64,000 nucleotides of DNA from Strigamia acuminata (Eukaryota; Arthropoda; Chilopoda; Geophilomorpha; Linotaeniidae), in the NCBI GenBank assembly GCA_949358305.1, contig CASHSZ010000129.1, forward strand, positions 1 through 64,000, written 5' to 3'. Shown one piece after another: positions 46,440 through 62,001 of the stretch; the stretch's first letter is position 1, and each line of letters opens with the position of its first letter. The position numbers were made by a program, and so were the translations under genes. Below the pieces are notes generated by a model. The model ran no database searches, had not been told where the DNA came from, and saw nothing but the letters and a program-made list of their open reading frames with translations.

Positions 46440-49400
46440 GCTTTAATGTAAGTTTTAGAAACATCCAACCGATGATTTGGGCGAATAGACTTTTGATCTC
46501 ATCACAGTTGACTTAGCACAAACACCACAAGACCAATGTCTCTGAATGTTCAGAAATAGTGTTTAAACCTTAGTAGAAGGCTCCAATGTAAGTTTTAGAA
46601 ACATTCAACCGATGATTTGGGAGAATAGACTTTTGATCTCATCACAGTTGACTTAGCACAAACACCACAAGACCAATGTCTCTGAATGTTCAGAAATAGT
46701 GTTTAAACCTTAGTAGAAGGCTCCAATGTAAGTTTTAGAAACATTCAACCGATGATTTGGGAGAATAGACTTTTGATCTCATCACAGTTGACTTAGCACA
46801 AACACCACAAGACCAATGTCTCTGAATGTTCAGAAATAGTGTTTAAACCTTAGTAGAAGGCTCCAATGTAAGTTTTAGAAACATCCAACCAATGATTTGG
46901 AAGAATAGACTTTTGATCTCATCACTGTTGACTTAGCACAAACACCACAAGACCAATGTCTCTGAATGTTCAGAAATAGTGTTTAAACCTTAGTAGAAGG
47001 CTCCAATGTAAGTTTTAGAAACATCTAACCAATGATTTGGGAGAATAGACTTTGATCTCATCACAGTTGACTTAGCACAAACATCACAAGACCAATGTCT
47101 CTGAATGTTCAGAAATAGTGTTTAAACCTTAGTAGAAGCCTTCAATGTAAGTTTTAGCAACATCCAAGCAATGATTTGGGAGAATAGACTTTTGATCTCA
47201 TCACAGTTGACTTAGCACAAACACCACAAGACCAATGTCTCTGAACGTTCAGAAATAGTGTTTAAACCTTAGTAGAAGCCTTCAATATAAGTTTTAGCAA
47301 CACCCAAGCATTAAATTTTGAAAAAAACATTTTGAGCTTATTTCACATCGCAGTTGACTTAGCACAAACACCACAAGACTAATGTCTCTGAATGTTCAGA
47401 AATAGTGTTTAAACCTTAGTAGAAGGCTCCAATGTAAGTTTTAGAAACATCCAACCAATGATTTGGGAGAATAGACTTTTGATCTCATCACAGTTGACTT
47501 AGCACAAACACCACAAGACCAATGTCTCTGAACGTTCAGAAATAGTGTTTAAACCTTAGTAGAAGGCTCCAATGTAAGTTTTAGAAACATCCAACCAATG
47601 ATTTGGGAGAATAAACTTTTGATCTCATCACAGTTGACTTAGCACAAACACCACAAGACCAATGTCTCTGAATGTTCAGAAATAGTGTTTAAACCTTAGT
47701 AGAAGGCTCCAATGTAAGTTTTAGAAACATCTAACCAATGATTTGGGAGAATAGACTTTGATCTCATCACAGTTGACTTAGCACAAACACCACAAGACCA
47801 ATTTCTCTGAATGTTCAGAAATAGTGTTTAAACCTTAGTAGAAGCCTTCAATGTAAGTTTTAGCAACATCCAAGCAATGATTTGGGAGAATAGACTTTTG
47901 ATCTCATCACAGTTGACTTAGCACAAACACCACAAGACCAATGTCTCTGAACGTTCAGAAATAGTGTTTAAACCTTAGTAGAAGCCTTCAATATAAGTTT
48001 TAGCAACACCCAAGCATTAAATTTTGAAAAAAAAATTTTGAGCTTATTTCACATCGCAGTTGACTTAGCACAAACACCACAAGACTAATGTCTCTGAATG
48101 TTCAGAAATAGTGTTTAAACCTTAGTAGAAGGCTCCAATGTAAGTTTTAGAAACATCCAACCAATGATTTGGGAGAATAAACTTTTGATCTCATCACAGT
48201 TGACTTAGCACAAACACCACAAGACCAATGTCTCTGAATGTTCAGAAATAGTGTTTAAACCTTAGTAGAAGCCTTCAATATAAGTTTTAGCAACACCCAA
48301 GCATTAAATTTTGAAAAAAAAATTTTGAGCTCATTTCACATCGCAGTTGACTTAGCACAAACACCACAAGACCAATGTCTCTGAATGTTCAGAAATAGTG
48401 TTTAAACCTTAGTAGAAGGCTCCAATGTAAGTTTTAGAAACATCCAACCAATGATTTGGGAGAATAGACTTTTGATCTCATCACAGTTGACTTAGCACAA
48501 ACACCACAAGTCCAATGTCTCTGAATGTTTAGAAATAGTGTTTAAACCTTAGTAGAAGCCTTCAATATAAGTTTTAGCAACACCCAAGCAATAAATTTTG
48601 AAAAAAAAATTTTGAGCTTATTTCACATTGCAGTTGACTTAGCACAAACACCACAAGACCAATGTCTCTGAATGTTCAGAAATAGTGTTTAAACCTTAGT
48701 AGAAGGCTCCAATGTAAGTTTTAGAAACATCCAATCGATGATTTGGGCGAATAGACTTTTGATCTCATCACAGTTGACTTAGCACAAACACCACAAGACC
48801 AATGTCTCTGAACGTTCAGAAATAGTGTTTAAACCTTAGTAGAAGGCTCCAATGTAAGTTTTAGAAACATCCAACCAATGATTTGGGAGAATAAACTTTT
48901 GATCTCATCACAGTTGACTTAGCACAAACACCACAAGACCAATGTCTCTGAATGTTCAGAAATAATGTTTAAACCTTAGTAGAAGGCTCCAATGTAAGTT
49001 TTAGAAACATCTAACCAATGATTTGGGAGAATAGACTTTGATCTCATCACAGTTGACTTAGCACAAACACCACAAGACCAATGTCTCTGAATGTTCAGAA
49101 ATAGTGTTTAAACCTTAGTAGAAGCCTTCAATGTAAGTTTTAGCAACATCCAAGCAATGATTTGGGAGAATAGACTTTTGATCTCATCACAGTTGACTTA
49201 GCACAAACACCACAAGACCAATGTCTCTGAACGTTCAGAAATAGTGTTTAAACCTTAGTAGAAGCCTTCAATATAAGTTTTAGCAACACCCAAGCATTAA
49301 ATTTTGAAAAAAAAATTTTGAGCTTATTTCACATCGCAGTTGACTTAGCACAAACACCACAAGACTAATGTCTCTGAATGTTCAGAAATAGTGTTTAAAC

Positions 49401-51139
49401 CTTAGTAGAAGGCTCCAATGTAAGTTTTAGAAACATCCAACCAATGATTTGGGAGAATAGACTTTTGATCTCATCACAGTTGACTTAGCACAAACACCAC
49501 AAGACCAATGTCTCTGAACGTTCAGAAATAGTGTTTAAACCTTAGTAGAAGGCTCCAATGTAAGTTTTAGAAACATCCAACCAATGATTTGGGAGAATAA
49601 ACTTTTGATCTCATCACAGTTGACTTAGCACAAACACCACAAGACCAATGTCTCTGAATGTTCAGAAATAGTGATTAAACCTTAGTAGAAGCCTTCAATA
49701 TAAGTTTTAGCAACACCCAAGCATTAAATTTTGAAAAAAAAATTTTGAGCTCATTTCACATCGCAGTTGACTTAGCACAAACACCACAAGACCAATGTCT
49801 CTGAATGTTCAGAAATAGTGTTTAAACCTTAGTAGAAGGCTCCAATGTAAGTTTTAGAAACATCCAACCAATGATTTGGGAGAATAGACTTTTGATCTCA
49901 TCACAGTTGACTTAGCACAAACACCACAAAACCAATGTCTCTGAATGTTCAGAAATAGTGTTTAAACCTTAGTAGAAGGCTCCAATGTAAGTTTTAGAAA
50001 CATTCAACCAATGATTTGGGAGAATAGACTTTTGATCTCATCACAGTTGACTTAGCACAAACACCACAAGACCAATGTCTCTGAATGTTCAGAAATAGTG
50101 TTTAAACCTTAGTAGAAGGCTCCAATGTAAGTTTTAGAAACATCCAACCAATGATTTGGGAGAATAGACTTTTGATCTCATCACAGTTGACTTAGCACAA
50201 ACACCACAAGACCAATGTCTCTGAATGTTCAGAAATAGTGTTTAAACCTTAGTAGAAGGCTCCAATGTAAGTTTTAGAAACATCCAACCAATGATTTGAG
50301 AGAATAGACTTTGATCTCATCACAGTTGACTTAGCACAAACACCACAAGACCAATGTCTCTGAATGTTCAGAAATAGTGTTTAAACCTTAGTAGAAGCCT
50401 TCAATGTAAGTTTTAGCAACATCCAAGCAATGATTTGGGAGAATAGACTTTTGATCTCATCACAGTTGACTTAGCACAAACACCACAAAACCAATGTCTC
50501 TGAATGTTCAGAAATAGTGTTTAAACCTTAGTAGAAGGCTCCAATGTAAGTTTTAGAAACATCCAACCAATGATTTGGGAGAATAGACTTTTGATCTCAT
50601 CACAGTTGACTTAGCACAAACACCACAAGACCAATGTCTCTGAATGTTCAGAAATAGTGTTTAAACCTTAGTAGAAGGCTCCAATGTAAGTTTTAGAAAC
50701 ATCCAACCAATGATTTGAGAGAATAGACTTTGATCTCATCACAGTTGACTTAGCACAAACACCACAAGACCAATGTCTCTGAATGTTCAGAAATAGTGTT
50801 TAAACCTTAGTAGAAGCCTTCAATGTAAGTTTTAGCAACATCCAAGCAATGATTTGGGAGAATAGACTTTTGATCTCATCACAGTTGACTTAGCACAAAC
50901 ACCACAAAACCAATGTCTCTGAATGTTCAGAAATAGTGTTTAAACCTTAGTAGAAGGCTCCAATGTAAGTTTTAGAAACATCCAACCAATGATTTGGGAG
51001 AATAGACTTTTGATCTCATCACAGTTGACTTAGCACAAACACCACAAGACCAATGTCTCTGAATGTTCAGAAATAGTGTTTAAACCTTAGTAGAAGGCTC
51101 CAATGTAAGTTTTAGAAACATCCAACCGATGATTTGGGA

Positions 51140-54100
51140 GAATCGACTTTTGATCTCATCACAGTTGACTTAGCACAAACACCACAAGACCAATGTCTCT
51201 GAATGTTCAGAAATAGTGTTTAAACCTTAGTAGAAGGCTCCAATGTAAGTTTTAGAAACATCCAACCAATGATTTGGGAGAATAGACTTTTGATCTCATC
51301 ACAGTTGACTTAGCACAAACACCACAAGACCAATGTCTCTGAACGTTCAGAAATAGTGTTTAAACCTTAGTAGAAGCCTTCAATATAAGTTTTAGCAACA
51401 CCCAAGCATTAAATTTTGAAAAAAAAATTTTGAGCTCATTTCACATCGCAGTTGACTTAGCACAAACACCACAAGACCAATGTCTCTGAATGTTCAGAAA
51501 TAGTGTTTAAACCTTAGTAGAAGGCTCCAATGTAAGTTTTAGAAACATCCAACCGATGATTTGGGAGAATCGACTTTTGATCTCATCACAGTTGACTTAG
51601 CACAAACACCACAAGACCAATGTCTCTGAATGTTCAGAAATAGTGTTTAAACCTTAGTAGAAGGCTCCAATGTAAGTTTTAGAAACATCCAACCAATGAT
51701 TTGGGAGAATAGACTTTTGATCTCATCACAGTTGACTTAGCACAAACACCACAAGACCAATGTCTCTGAACGTTCAGAAATAGTGTTTAAACCTTAGTAG
51801 AAGCCTTCAATATAAGTTTTAGCAACACCCAAGCATTAAATTTTGAAGAAAAAATTTTGAGCTCATTTCACATCGCAGTTGACTTAGCACAAACACCACA
51901 AGACCAATGTCTCTGAATGTTCAGAAATAGTGTTTAAACCTTAGTAGAAGGCTCCAATGTATAGTTTTAGAAACATCCAACCAATGATTTGGAAGAATAG
52001 ACTTTTGATCTCATCACAGTTGACTTAGCACAAACACCACAAGACCAATGTCTCTGAACGTTCAGAAATAGTGTTTAAACCTTAGTAGAAGCCTTCAATA
52101 TAAGTTTTAGCAACACCCAAGCATTAAATTTTGAAGAAAAAATTATGAGCTCATTTCACATCGCAGTTGACTTAGCACAAACACCACAAGACCAATGTCT
52201 CTGAATGTTCAGAAATAGTGTTTAAACCTTAGTAGAAGGCTCCAATGTATAGTTTTAGAAACATCCAACCAATGATTTGGAAGAATAGACTTTTGATCTC
52301 ATCACAGTTGACTTAGCACAAACACCACAAGACCAATGTCTCTGAACGTTCAGAAATAGTGTTTAAACCTTAGTAGAAGGCTCCAATGTAAGTTTTAGAA
52401 ACATCCAACCAATGATTTGGGAGAATAAACTTTTGATCTCATCACAGTTGACTTAGCACAAACACCACAAGACCAATGTCTCTGAATGTTCAGAAATAGT
52501 GTTTAAACCTTAGTAGAAGCCTTCAATATAAGTTTTAGCAACACCCAAGCATTAAATTTTGAAAAAAAAATTTTGAGCTCATTTCACATCGCAGTTGACT
52601 TAGCACAAACACCACAAGACCAATGTCTCTGAATGTTCAGAAATAGTGTTTAAACCTTAGTAGAAGCCTTTAATATAAGTTTTAGCAACACCCAAGCAAT
52701 AAAATTTGAAAAAAAAATTTTTAGCTTATTTCACATCGCAGTTGACTTAGCACAAACACCACAAGACCAATGTCTCTGAATGTTCAGAAATAGTGTTTAA
52801 ACCTTAGTAGAAGGCTCCAATGTAAGTTTTAGAAACATCCAACCGATGATTTGGAAGAATAGACTTTTGATCTCATCACAGTTGACTTAGCACAAACACC
52901 ACAAGACCAATGTCTCTGAATGTTCAGAAATAGTGTTTAAACCTTAGTAGAAGCCTTCAATATAAGTTTTAGCAACACCCAAGCATTAAATTTTGAAAAA
53001 AAAATTTTGAGCTCATTTCACATCGCAGTTGACTTAGCACAAACACCACAAGACCAATGTCTCTGAATGTTCAGAAATAGTGTTTAAACCTTAGTAGAAG
53101 CCTTTAATATAAGTTTTAGCAACACCCAAGCAATAAAATTTGAAAAAAAAATTTTTAGCTTATTTCACATCGCAGTTGACTTAGCACAAACACCACAAGA
53201 CCAATGTCTCTGAATGTTCAGAAATAGTGTTTAAACCTTAGTAGAAGGCTCCAATGTAAGTTTTAGAAACATCCAACCGATGATTTGGAAGAATAGACTT
53301 TTGATCTCATCACAGTTGACTTAGCACAAACACCACAAGACCAATGTCTCTGAATGTTCAGAAATAGTGTTTAAACCTTAGTAGAAGCCTTCAATATAAG
53401 TTTTAGCAACACCCAAGCATTAAATTTTGAAAAAAAAATTTTGAGCTCATTTCACATCGCAGTTGACTTAGCACAAACACCACAAGACCAATGTCTCTGA
53501 ATGTTCAGAAATAGTGTTTAAACCTTAGTAGAAGGCTCCAATGTAAGTTTTAGAAACATCCAACCAATGATTTGGGAGAATAGACTTTTGATCTCATCAC
53601 AGTTGACTTAGCACAAACACCACAAGTCCAATGTCTCTGAATGTTTAGAAATAGTGTTTAAACCTTAGTAGAAGCCTTCAATATAAGTTTTAGCAACACC
53701 CAAGCAATAAATTTTGAAAAAAAAATTTTGAGCTTATTTCACATCGCAGTTGACTTAGCACAAACACCACAAGACCAATGTCTCTGAATGTTCAGAAATA
53801 GTGTTTAAACCTTAGTAGAAGGCTTTAATGTAAGTTTTAGAAACATCCAACCGATGATTTGGGCGAATAGACTTTTGATCTCATCACAGTTGACTTAGCA
53901 CAAACACCACAAGACCAATGTCTCTGAATGTTCAGAAATAGTGTTTAAACCTTAGTAGAAGGCTCCAATGTAAGTTTTAGAAACATTCAACCGATGATTT
54001 GGGAGAATAGACTTTTGATCTCATCACAGTTGACTTAGCACAAACACCACAAAACCAATGTCTCTGAATGTTCAGAAATAGTGTTTAAACCTTAGTAGAA

Positions 54101-54965
54101 GGCTCCAATGTAAGTTTTAGAAACATCCAACCGATGATTTGGGAGAATCGACTTTTGATCTCATCACAGTTGACTTAGCACAAACACCACAAGACCAATG
54201 TCTCTGAATGTTCAGAAATAGTGTTTAAACCTTAGTAGAAGGCTCCAATGTAAGTTTTAGAAACATCCAACCAATGATTTGGGAGAATAGACTTTTGATC
54301 TCATCACAGTTGACTTAGCACAAACACCACAAGACCAATGTCTCTGAACGTTCAGAAATAGTGTTTAAACCTTAGTAGAAGCCTTCAATATAAGTTTTAG
54401 CAACACCCAAGCATTAAATTTTGAAAAAAAAATTTTGAGCTCATTTCACATCGCAGTTGACTTAGCACAAACACCACAAGACCAATGTCTCTGAATGTTC
54501 AGAAATAGTGTTTAAACCTTAGTAGAAGGCTCCAATGTAAGTTTTAGAAACATCCAACCGATGATTTGGGAGAATCGACTTTTGATCTCATCACAGTTGA
54601 CTTAGCACAAACACCACAAGACCAATGTCTCTGAATGTTCAGAAATAGTGTTTAAACCTTAGTAGAAGGCTCCAATGTAAGTTTTAGAAACATCCAACCA
54701 ATGATTTGGGAGAATAGACTTTTGATCTCATCACAGTTGACTTAGCACAAACACCACAAGACCAATGTCTCTGAACGTTCAGAAATAGTGTTTAAACCTT
54801 AGTAGAAGCCTTCAATATAAGTTTTAGCAACACCCAAGCATTAAATTTTGAAGAAAAAATTTTGAGCTCATTTCACATCGCAGTTGACTTAGCACAAACA
54901 CCACAAGACCAATGTCTCTGAATGTTCAGAAATAGTGTTTAAACCTTAGTAGAAGGCTCCAATGT
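51140..54965. repeat. 3,005-bp higher-order duplication
   Basis: GAATCGACT recurs at 51140 and 54145, and TATAGTTTTAG at 51960 and 54965, both 3,005 bp apart. The same module occurs 6,948 bp earlier (44192, 45012), so at least four related copies lie at about 41.8, 44.2, 51.1 and 54.1 kb. They differ in length through added or lost monomers, such as a doubled 433-bp piece near 52668-53101. Confidence 0.8.
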
Positions 54966-57900
54966 ATAGTTTTAGAAACATCCAACCAATGATTTGGAAG
55001 AATAGACTTTTGATCTCATCACAGTTGACTTAGCACAAACACCACAAGACCAATGTCTCTGAACGTTCAGAAATAGTGTTTAAACCTTAGTAGAAGCCTT
55101 CAATATAAGTTTTAGCAACACCCAAGCATTAAATTTTGAAGAAAAAATTATGAGCTCATTTCACATCGCAGTTGACTTAGCACAAACACCACAAGACCAA
55201 TGTCTCTGAATGTTCAGAAATAGTGTTTAAACCTTAGTAGAAGGCTCCAATGTATAGTTTTAGAAACATCCAACCAATGATTTGGAAGAATAGACTTTTG
55301 ATCTCATCACAGTTGACTTAGCACAAACACCACAAGACCAATGTCTCTGAACGTTCAGAAATAGTGTTTAAACCTTAGTAGAAGGCTCCAATGTAAGTTT
55401 TAGAAACATCCAACCAATGATTTGGGAGAATAAACTTTTGATCTCATCACAGTTGACTTAGCACAAACACCACAAGACCAATGTCTCTGAATGTTCAGAA
55501 ATAGTGTTTAAACCTTAGTAGAAGCCTTCAATATAAGTTTTAGCAACACCCAAGCATTAAATTTTGAAAAAAAAATTTTGAGCTCATTTCACATCGCAGT
55601 TGACTTAGCACAAACACCACAAGACCAATGTCTCTGAATGTTCAGAAATAGTGTTTAAACCTTAGTAGAAGCCTTTAATATAAGTTTTAGCAACACCCAA
55701 GCAATAAAATTTGAAAAAAAAATTTTTAGCTTATTTCACATCGCAGTTGACTTAGCACAAACACCACAAGACCAATGTCTCTGAATGTTCAGAAATAGTG
55801 TTTAAACCTTAGTAGAAGGCTCCAATGTAAGTTTTAGAAACATCCAACCGATGATTTGGAAGAATAGACTTTTGATCTCATCACAGTTGACTTAGCACAA
55901 ACACCACAAGACCAATGTCTCTGAATGTTCAGAAATAGTGTTTAAACCTTAGTAGAAGCCTTCAATATAAGTTTTAGCAACACCCAAGCATTAAATTTTG
56001 AAAAAAAAATTTTGAGCTCATTTCACATCGCAGTTGACTTAGCACAAACACCACAAGACCAATGTCTCTGAATGTTCAGAAATAGTGTTTAAACCTTAGT
56101 AGAAGCCTTTAATATAAGTTTTAGCAACACCCAAGCAATAAAATTTGAAAAAAAAATTTTTAGCTTATTTCACATCGCAGTTGACTTAGCACAAACACCA
56201 CAAGACCAATGTCTCTGAATGTTCAGAAATAGTGTTTAAACCTTAGTAGAAGGCTCCAATGTAAGTTTTAGAAACATCCAACCGATGATTTGGAAGAATA
56301 GACTTTTGATCTCATCACAGTTGACTTAGCACAAACACCACAAGACCAATGTCTCTGAATGTTCAGAAATAGTGTTTAAACCTTAGTAGAAGCCTTCAAT
56401 ATAAGTTTTAGCAACACCCAAGCATTAAATTTTGAAAAAAAAATTTTGAGCTCATTTCACATCGCAGTTGACTTAGCACAAACACCACAAGACCAATGTC
56501 TCTGAATGTTCAGAAATAGTGTTTAAACCTTAGTAGAAGGCTCCAATGTAAGTTTTAGAAACATCCAACCAATGATTTGGGAGAATAGACTTTTGATCTC
56601 ATCACAGTTGACTTAGCACAAACACCACAAGTCCAATGTCTCTGAATGTTTAGAAATAGTGTTTAAACCTTAGTAGAAGCCTTCAATATAAGTTTTAGCA
56701 ACACCCAAGCAATAAATTTTGAAAAAAAAATTTTGAGCTTATTTCACATCGCAGTTGACTTAGCACAAACACCACAAGACCAATGTCTCTGAATGTTCAG
56801 AAATAGTGTTTAAACCTTAGTAGAAGGCTTTAATGTAAGTTTTAGAAACATCCAACCGATGATTTGGGCGAATAGACTTTTGATCTCATCACAGTTGACT
56901 TAGCACAAACACCACAAGACCAATGTCTCTGAATGTTCAGAAATAGTGTTTAAACCTTAGTAGAAGGCTCCAATGTAAGTTTTAGAAACATTCAACCGAT
57001 GATTTGGGAGAATAGACTTTTGATCTCATCACAGTTGACTTAGCACAAACACCACAAGACCAATGTCTCTGAATGTTCAGAAATAGTGTTTAAACCTTAG
57101 TAGAAGGCTCCAATGTAAGTTTTAGAAACATTCAACCGATGATTTGGGAGAATAGACTTTTGATCTCATCACAGTTGACTTAGCACAAACACCACAAGAC
57201 CAATGTCTCTGAACGTTCAGAAATAGTGTTTAAACCTTAGTAGAAGGCTCCAATGTAAGTTTTAGAAACATCCAACCAATGATTTGGGAGAATAAACTTT
57301 TGATCTCATCACAGTTGACTTAGCACAAACACCACAAGACCAATGTCTCTGAATGTTCAGAAATAGTGTTTAAACCTTAGTAGAAGGCTCCAATGTAAGT
57401 TTTAGAAACATCTAACCAATGATTTGGGAGAATAGACTTTGATCTCATCACAGTTGACTTAGCACAAACACCACAAGACCAATGTCTCTGAATGTTCAGA
57501 AATAGTGTTTAAACCTTAGTAGAAGCCTTCAATGTAAGTTTTAGCAACATCCAAGCAATGATTTGGGAGAATAGACTTTTGATCTCATCACAGTTGACTT
57601 AGCACAAACACCACAAGACCAATGTCTCTGAACGTTCAGAAATAGTGTTTAAACCTTAGTAGAAGCCTTCAATATAAGTTTTAGCAACACCCAAGCATTA
57701 AATTTTGAAAAAAAAATTTTGAGCTTATTTCACATCGCAGTTGACTTAGCACAAACACCACAAGACCAATGTCTCTGAATGTTCAGAAATAGTGTTTAAA
57801 CCTTAGTAGAAGGCTCCAATGTAAGTTTTAGAAACATCCAACCGATGATTTGGGAGAATAGACTTTTGATCTCATCACAGTTGACTTAGCACAAACACCA

Positions 57901-58867
57901 CAAGACCAATGTCTCTGAATGTTCAGAAATAGTGTTTAAACCTTAGTAGAAGCCTTCAATATAAGTTTTAGCAACACCCAAGCATTAAATTTTGAAAAAA
58001 AAATTTTGAGCTCATTTCACATCGCAGTTGACTTAGCACAAACACCACAAGACCAATGTCTCTGAATGTTCAGAAATAGTGTTTAAACCTTAGTAGAAGG
58101 CTCCAATGTAAGTTTTAGAAACATCCAACCAATGATTTGGGAGAATAGACTTTTGATCTCATCACAGTTGACTTAGCACAAACACCACAAGTCCAATGTC
58201 TCTGAATGTTTAGAAATAGTGTTTAAACCTTAGTAGAAGCCTTCAATATAAGTTTTAGCAACACCCAAGCAATAAATTTTGAAAAAAAAATTTTGAGCTT
58301 ATTTCACATCGCAGTTGACTTAGCACAAACACCACAAGACCAATGTCTCTGAATGTTCAGAAATAGTGTTTAAACCTTAGTAGAAGGCTTTAATGTAAGT
58401 TTTAGAAACATCCAACCGATGATTTGGGCGAATAGACTTTTGATCTCATCACAGTTGACTTAGCACAAACACCACAAGACCAATGTCTCTGAATGTTCAG
58501 AAATAGTGTTTAAACCTTAGTAGAAGGCTCCAATGTAAGTTTTAGAAACATTCAACCGATGATTTGGGAGAATAGACTTTTGATCTCATCACAGTTGACT
58601 TAGCACAAACACCACAAGACCAATGTCTCTGAATGTTCAGAAATAGTGTTTAAACCTTAGTAGAAGGCTCCAATGTAAGTTTTAGAAACATTCAACCGAT
58701 GATTTGGGAGAATAGACTTTTGATCTCATCACAGTTGACTTAGCACAAACACCACAAGACCAATGTCTCTGAATGTTCAGAAATAGTGTTTAAACCTTAG
58801 TAGAAGGCTCCAATGTAAGTTTTAGAAACATCCAACCAATGATTTGGAAGAATAGACTTTTGATCTC

Positions 58868-61800
58868 ATCACTGTTGACTTAGCACAAACACCACAAGAC
58901 CAATGTCTCTGAATGTTCAGAAATAGTGTTTAAACCTTAGTAGAAGGCTCCAATGTAAGTTTTAGAAACATCTAACCAATGATTTGGGAGAATAGACTTT
59001 GATCTCATCACAGTTGACTTAGCACAAACATCACAAGACCAATGTCTCTGAATGTTCAGAAATAGTGTTTAAACCTTAGTAGAAGCCTTCAATGTAAGTT
59101 TTAGAAACATCCAACCAATGATTTGGGAGAATAGACTTTGATCTCATCACAGTTGACTTAGCACAAACACCACAAGACCAATGTCTCTGAATGTTCAGAA
59201 ATAGTGTTTAAACCTTAGTAGAAGCCTTCAATGTAAGTTTTAGCAACATCCAAGCAATGATTTGGGAGAATAGACTTTTGATCTCATCACAGTTGACTTA
59301 GCACAAACACCACAAGACCAATGTCTCTGAACGTTCAGAAATAGTGTTTAAACCTTAGTAGAAGCCTTCAATATAAGTTTTAGCAACACCCAAGCATTAA
59401 ATTTTGAAAAAAAAATTTTGAGCTTATTTCACATCGCAGTTGACTTAGCACAAACACCACAAGACTAATGTCTCTGAATGTTCAGAAATAGTGTTTAAAC
59501 CTTAGTAGAAGGCTCCAATGTAAGTTTTAGAAACATTCAACCGATGATTTGGGAGAATAGACTTTTGATCTCATCACAGTTGACTTAGCACAAACACCAC
59601 AAGACCAATGTCTCTGAATGTTCAGAAATAGTGTTTAAACCTTAGTAGAAGGCTCCAATGTAAGTTTTAGAAACATTCAACCGATGATTTGGGAGAATAG
59701 ACTTTTGATCTCATCACAGTTGACTTAGCACAAACACCACAAGACCAATGTCTCTGAATGTTCAGAAATAGTGTTTAAACCTTAGTAGAAGGCTCCAATG
59801 TAAGTTTTAGAAACATCCAACCAATGATTTGGAAGAATAGACTTTTGATCTCATCACTGTTGACTTAGCACAAACACCACAAGACCAATGTCTCTGAATG
59901 TTCAGAAATAGTGTTTAAACCTTAGTAGAAGGCTCCAATGTAAGTTTTAGAAACATCTAACCAATGATTTGGGAGAATAGACTTTGATCTCATCACAGTT
60001 GACTTAGCACAAACATCACAAGACCAATGTCTCTGAATGTTCAGAAATAGTGTTTAAACCTTAGTAGAAGCCTTCAATGTAAGTTTTAGAAACATCCAAC
60101 CAATGATTTGGGAGAATAGACTTTGATCTCATCACAGTTGACTTAGCACAAACACCACAAGACCAATGTCTCTGAATGTTCAGAAATAGTGTTTAAACCT
60201 TAGTAGAAGCCTTCAATGTAAGTTTTAGCAACATCCAAGCAATGATTTGGGAGAATAGACTTTTGATCTCATCACAGTTGACTTAGCACAAACACCACAA
60301 GACCAATGTCTCTGAACGTTCAGAAATAGTGTTTAAACCTTAGTAGAAGCCTTCAATATAAGTTTTAGCAACACCCAAGCATTAAATTTTGAAAAAAAAA
60401 TTTTGAGCTTATTTCACATCGCAGTTGACTTAGCACAAACACCACAAGACTAATGTCTCTGAATGTTCAGAAATAGTGTTTAAACCTTAGTAGAAGGCTC
60501 CAATGTAAGTTTTAGAAACATCCAACCAATGATTTGGGAGAATAGACTTTTGATCTCATCACAGTTGACTTAGCACAAACACCACAAGACCAATGTCTCT
60601 GAATGTTCAGAAATAGTGTTTAAACCTTAGTAGAAGCCTTCAATATAAGTTTTAGCAACACCCAAGCATTAAATTTTGAAAAAAAAATTTTGAGCTCATT
60701 TCACATCGCAGTTGACTTAGCACAAACACCACAAGACCAATGTCTCTGAATGTTCAGAAATAGTGTTTAAACCTTAGTAGAAGCCTTTAATATAAGTTTT
60801 AGCAACACCCAAGCAATAAAATTTGAAAAAAAAATTTTTAGCTTATTTCACATCGCAGTTGACTTAGCACAAACACCACAAGACCAATGTCTCTGAATGT
60901 TCAGAAATAGTGTTTAAACCTTAGTAGAAGGCTCCAATGTAAGTTTTAGAAACATCCAACCGATGATTTGGGAGAATAGACTTTTGATCTCATCACAGTT
61001 GACTTAGCACAAACACCACAAGACCAATGTCTCTGAATGTTCAGAAATAGTGTTTAAACCTTAGTAGAAGCCTTCAATATAAGTTTTAGCAACACCCAAG
61101 CATTAAATTTTGAAAAAAAAATTTTGAGCTCATTTCACATCGCAGTTGACTTAGCACAAACACCACAAGACCAATGTCTCTGAATGTTCAGAAATAGTGT
61201 TTAAACCTTAGTAGAAGGCTCCAATGTAAGTTTTAGAAACATCCAACCAATGATTTGGGAGAATAGACTTTTGATCTCATCACAGTTGACTTAGCACAAA
61301 CACCACAAGTCCAATGTCTCTGAATGTTTAGAAATAGTGTTTAAACCTTAGTAGAAGGCTTTAATGTAAGTTTTAGAAACATCCAACCGATGATTTGGGC
61401 GAATAGACTTTTGATCTCATCACAGTTGACTTAGCACAAACACCACAAGACCAATGTCTCTGAATGTTCAGAAATAGTGTTTAAACCTTAGTAGAAGGCT
61501 CCAATGTAAGTTTTAGAAACATTCAACCGATGATTTGGGAGAATAGACTTTTGATCTCATCACAGTTGACTTAGCACAAACACCACAAGACCAATGTCTC
61601 TGAATGTTCAGAAATAGTGTTTAAACCTTAGTAGAAGGCTCCAATGTAAGTTTTAGAAACATTCAACCGATGATTTGGGAGAATAGACTTTTGATCTCAT
61701 CACAGTTGACTTAGCACAAACACCACAAGACCAATGTCTCTGAATGTTCAGAAATAGTGTTTAAACCTTAGTAGAAGGCTCCAATGTAAGTTTTAGAAAC

Positions 61801-62001
61801 ATCCAACCAATGATTTGGAAGAATAGACTTTTGATCTCATCACTGTTGACTTAGCACAAACACCACAAGACCAATGTCTCTGAATGTTCAGAAATAGTGT
61901 TTAAACCTTAGTAGAAGGCTCCAATGTAAGTTTTAGAAACATCTAACCAATGATTTGGGAGAATAGACTTTGATCTCATCACAGTTGACTTAGCACAAAC
62001 A
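58868..62001. repeat. 985-bp and 1,986-bp higher-order duplications
   Basis: ATCACTGTTGAC occurs at 58868, 59853 and 61839, and AAACATCACAAG at 59026, 60011 and 61997, giving identical offsets of 985 and 1,986 bp. The same variant pair occurs once more at 46921 and about 47079, 14,918 bp before the last copy. Confidence 0.8.
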
